A stretch of 64,000 bases of DNA from Branchiostoma floridae (taxonomy: Eukaryota; Chordata; Leptocardii; Amphioxiformes; Branchiostomatidae), in assembly GCF_000003815.2 (NCBI RefSeq), contig NC_049987.1, positions 25,027,846 to 25,091,845 of the forward strand. The letters are read 5' to 3'. The notes beneath the pieces are model-generated. The model searched no databases, was not told the origin of the DNA, and was given only the letters and a program-made list of their open reading frames with translations. Below are positions 62,151 through 64,000 of this stretch, piece by piece. How positions within the stretch are numbered: position 1 is the stretch's first letter; each line of letters begins with the position of its first letter. The translations under genes were made by a program, and so were the position numbers.

Positions 62151-63796
62151 CACTTGTATCATTTATAGATTTTCATCATCAATTGTAAAAATAGATGAAT
62201 AATTTGCTTTTAATTGTGCACATCTTTGTACTCAATTATCATGAGCCAGCGGTTAATACGGAGGGTGGTTCCTTGGCTAATGTTTCGATTTTCGACTTTT
62301 GTGAATGTGATTATTATAGAATTATGATTGTATAATTCATAACTTTCTTTGTTATGGGTACATGGCATTTATATATGGATGCCCGCTCAAGGGTTTCACT
62401 TGTGGATGACGATCCTCCTGAGCAATGAAGCAATACAGCCTATTACAGTACAATGTAAGTCTACCCTTAGAAATTCTTTTGAATGGGCCGGTAGAGCATT
62501 CTGAATGTTATCTGAGTTTTGTATGACTGCTACGCTTTCTTTGGGAAGTGAAAGTAATGCTTAGATGAATATGCAGATTTTTGGGGTAGATTTAATTGAT
62601 TGTATAATTCATTAACATGACGTAGTCTGAAGAAGGCAGAGACTGTAGTGGGTGATCATATGCTGCCCGGTGTCAGGTCAATTTTCGCTCCTGCCAAGTA
62701 TTTGTCCGAACTCTGCTTGGGGGTTTCCAGTATACATGATTGGAGAATAATCCGCCACACCTGTGTGGCCGGGTAATTGCCAAGCAGACGTCTGAGTGGA
62801 CTAAACATCTCAGGTCGCGATGTGGAGGCTAACCATAACCCTTACACGACCCTAACAGCTCAAGTTATTGAGGAATGGGAAAGTTATTTTGTCGTTAACA
62901 TCGATGGGCGTAGAAACGTTTTGTAACCAGTGCCCATTGCAAGATTCAGGATGGACACGTTTTTGCCTCCAGTTCCAACAATGTGATTTTGGTGTTGAAC
63001 AAAGAAAACGCCATATCTGCTACATAGTATCCCTACATAGTGTAGTAAGTCTAAAATGTAAAATTAGTTGTAAGATGATTTTTGATCAGGACTGAAAGAC
63101 GTCACTAAACATGCGAGTTCTTATTATGCCTTAGTAAGAGTTATGAACATTGAGTATTGAACATTGACCAAGAAAAATGAAACTTATATGTTCTTTGTAC
63201 AAATGTTCCAGAAACATGTAATAATCCAGTCTATGCGATTATTGTATGGTTCATAGTAATGAGATTGGATGATAAGCCTTCTTTTAGTTTTAGTCTTTTA
63301 GATCTACATGACATTTATAAAAATCGTTGGTATATACTAACGTTTTTTAAGGTGGCGTTATAATGACACCTAGTGGAATTATGAGAATGTATGTTACAGT
63401 TTACAGTACAAACTTCTGCAAGAACATTGAGTGATTTCACTTATATATGAGGCCCAGAAGCGGTTGTTTACGGAAAATCCAGTATGTAGAAGAAAATATC
63501 CTCTGGTAAAAAGCACGTTAGGAATGCATGCTTGTAGTACTTGGTTTTAATCATATAGCAACTGAGATGGGTTTGAATCTGATCTGATGTTGAGCAGATA
63601 CCTGAAGAAGATAAGATTTGGATAAGAAGTCTGTAAATCGTCTGATGTACAAAATGCTCTACAGATACAGAGAATGTTAACGAGGGATCTGAGTGTGTAA
63701 AAAGGCCGTAGACGCTAATAAAAAATGTGTTCGTGATGAAAGTTTGTTGAGCATTTTCTATTCTTATTTCGAAATTCTATATACATTGCACTACAT
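62151..63796. other. Non-coding sequence
   Basis: No gene is supported. A CTCCAAGCAGA-like half end ('gaactctgcttgggggtttcc') is near 62709 and 'ccaagcagacgtctgag' near 62778. The rest is AT-rich. Confidence 0.5.
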
Positions 63797-64000
63797 GTGA
63801 TTTCTACTCTCCAAGCAGAGGTTCGGCTTCGGTAGTTATGATATGTTTTAAGCATTATTGTCGAACATTCTCATGAATTTGTACAATTTGTTTTATTCAA
63901 ATCTGCGCGTCCTGAGCCGAGCTTCTGCTTGGAGAGTATATGATTTTAAAAGAGGACATAATGAATTAATACGAACCATACTAATAACAGCCTTCTGCAC
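63797..64000 (+). repeat. Repeat with internal CTCCAAGCAGA foldback, copy 2
   Basis: The foldback is at 63809-63940: 'ctctccaagcagaggttcgg' at the left end, 'agcttctgcttggagagta' at the right. Flanks match 39012-39200 on both sides ('catgtgattt' before, 'atactaataacagccttctg' after). Cut by the window edge. Confidence 0.8.

Overview
This window is animal genomic DNA from a scaffold with four N gaps, and it reads like a lancelet (amphioxus, Branchiostoma) genome. Three things point there: short, cleanly phased exons in long introns full of foldback MITEs and minisatellites; deuterostome-type genes (a CEP43/FGFR1OP orthologue and a transgelin/Mp20-like calponin); and a single-pass protein whose cytoplasmic tail carries repeated 'EPYAVRYQEED' and 'NPMY' motifs that I associate from memory with lancelet predicted proteins. 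The species cannot be fixed from the sequence alone.

Layout. (1) 1-2811, minus: the first four coding exons of CEP43 (FOP), running off the left edge. (2) 2812-2993: a 182-bp divergent promoter with CCAAT boxes and a CHR-like element. (3) 2994-13975, plus: a ten-exon gene for a 771-residue basic protein I cannot name; it has KEN boxes and a Thr-Pro hexapeptide array, which suggests a cell-cycle regulated protein. (4) 14-18.6 kb: intergenic, repeat-rich, with a gap. (5) 18.6-28.3 kb, minus: a transgelin/Mp20-like calponin gene with a complete 187-residue product and alternative terminal calponin-repeat exons. (6) 28.5-39 kb: no gene; satellites, three minisatellites, MITEs, LINE remnants and two gaps. 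(7) 39.6-45.1 kb: a tandemly duplicated block that includes two copies of a CCAAT/TATA promoter and untranslated first exon. (8) 49.8-60.0 kb, plus: a nine-exon (partial) gene for a type II membrane protein with a tyrosine-motif cytoplasmic tail, a TM helix, a 17-residue-repeat stalk and a six-bladed LDLR class B (YWTD) propeller. (9) 60-64 kb: intronic or intergenic repeats.

How it fits together. CEP43 and the unnamed gene share a divergent promoter with cell-cycle style elements, which suggests co-expression in dividing cells. The other two genes look independent. A theme across the window is tandem duplication of exon edges together with their splice sites: donor copies in exon 2 of the unnamed gene and exon 2 of the calponin gene, acceptor copies before the last exon of both, and a repeated coding end after the calponin stop. 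The type II YWTD protein, with LDLR-like NPxY motifs on the opposite end of the chain from the LDL receptor, is the most unusual gene product.
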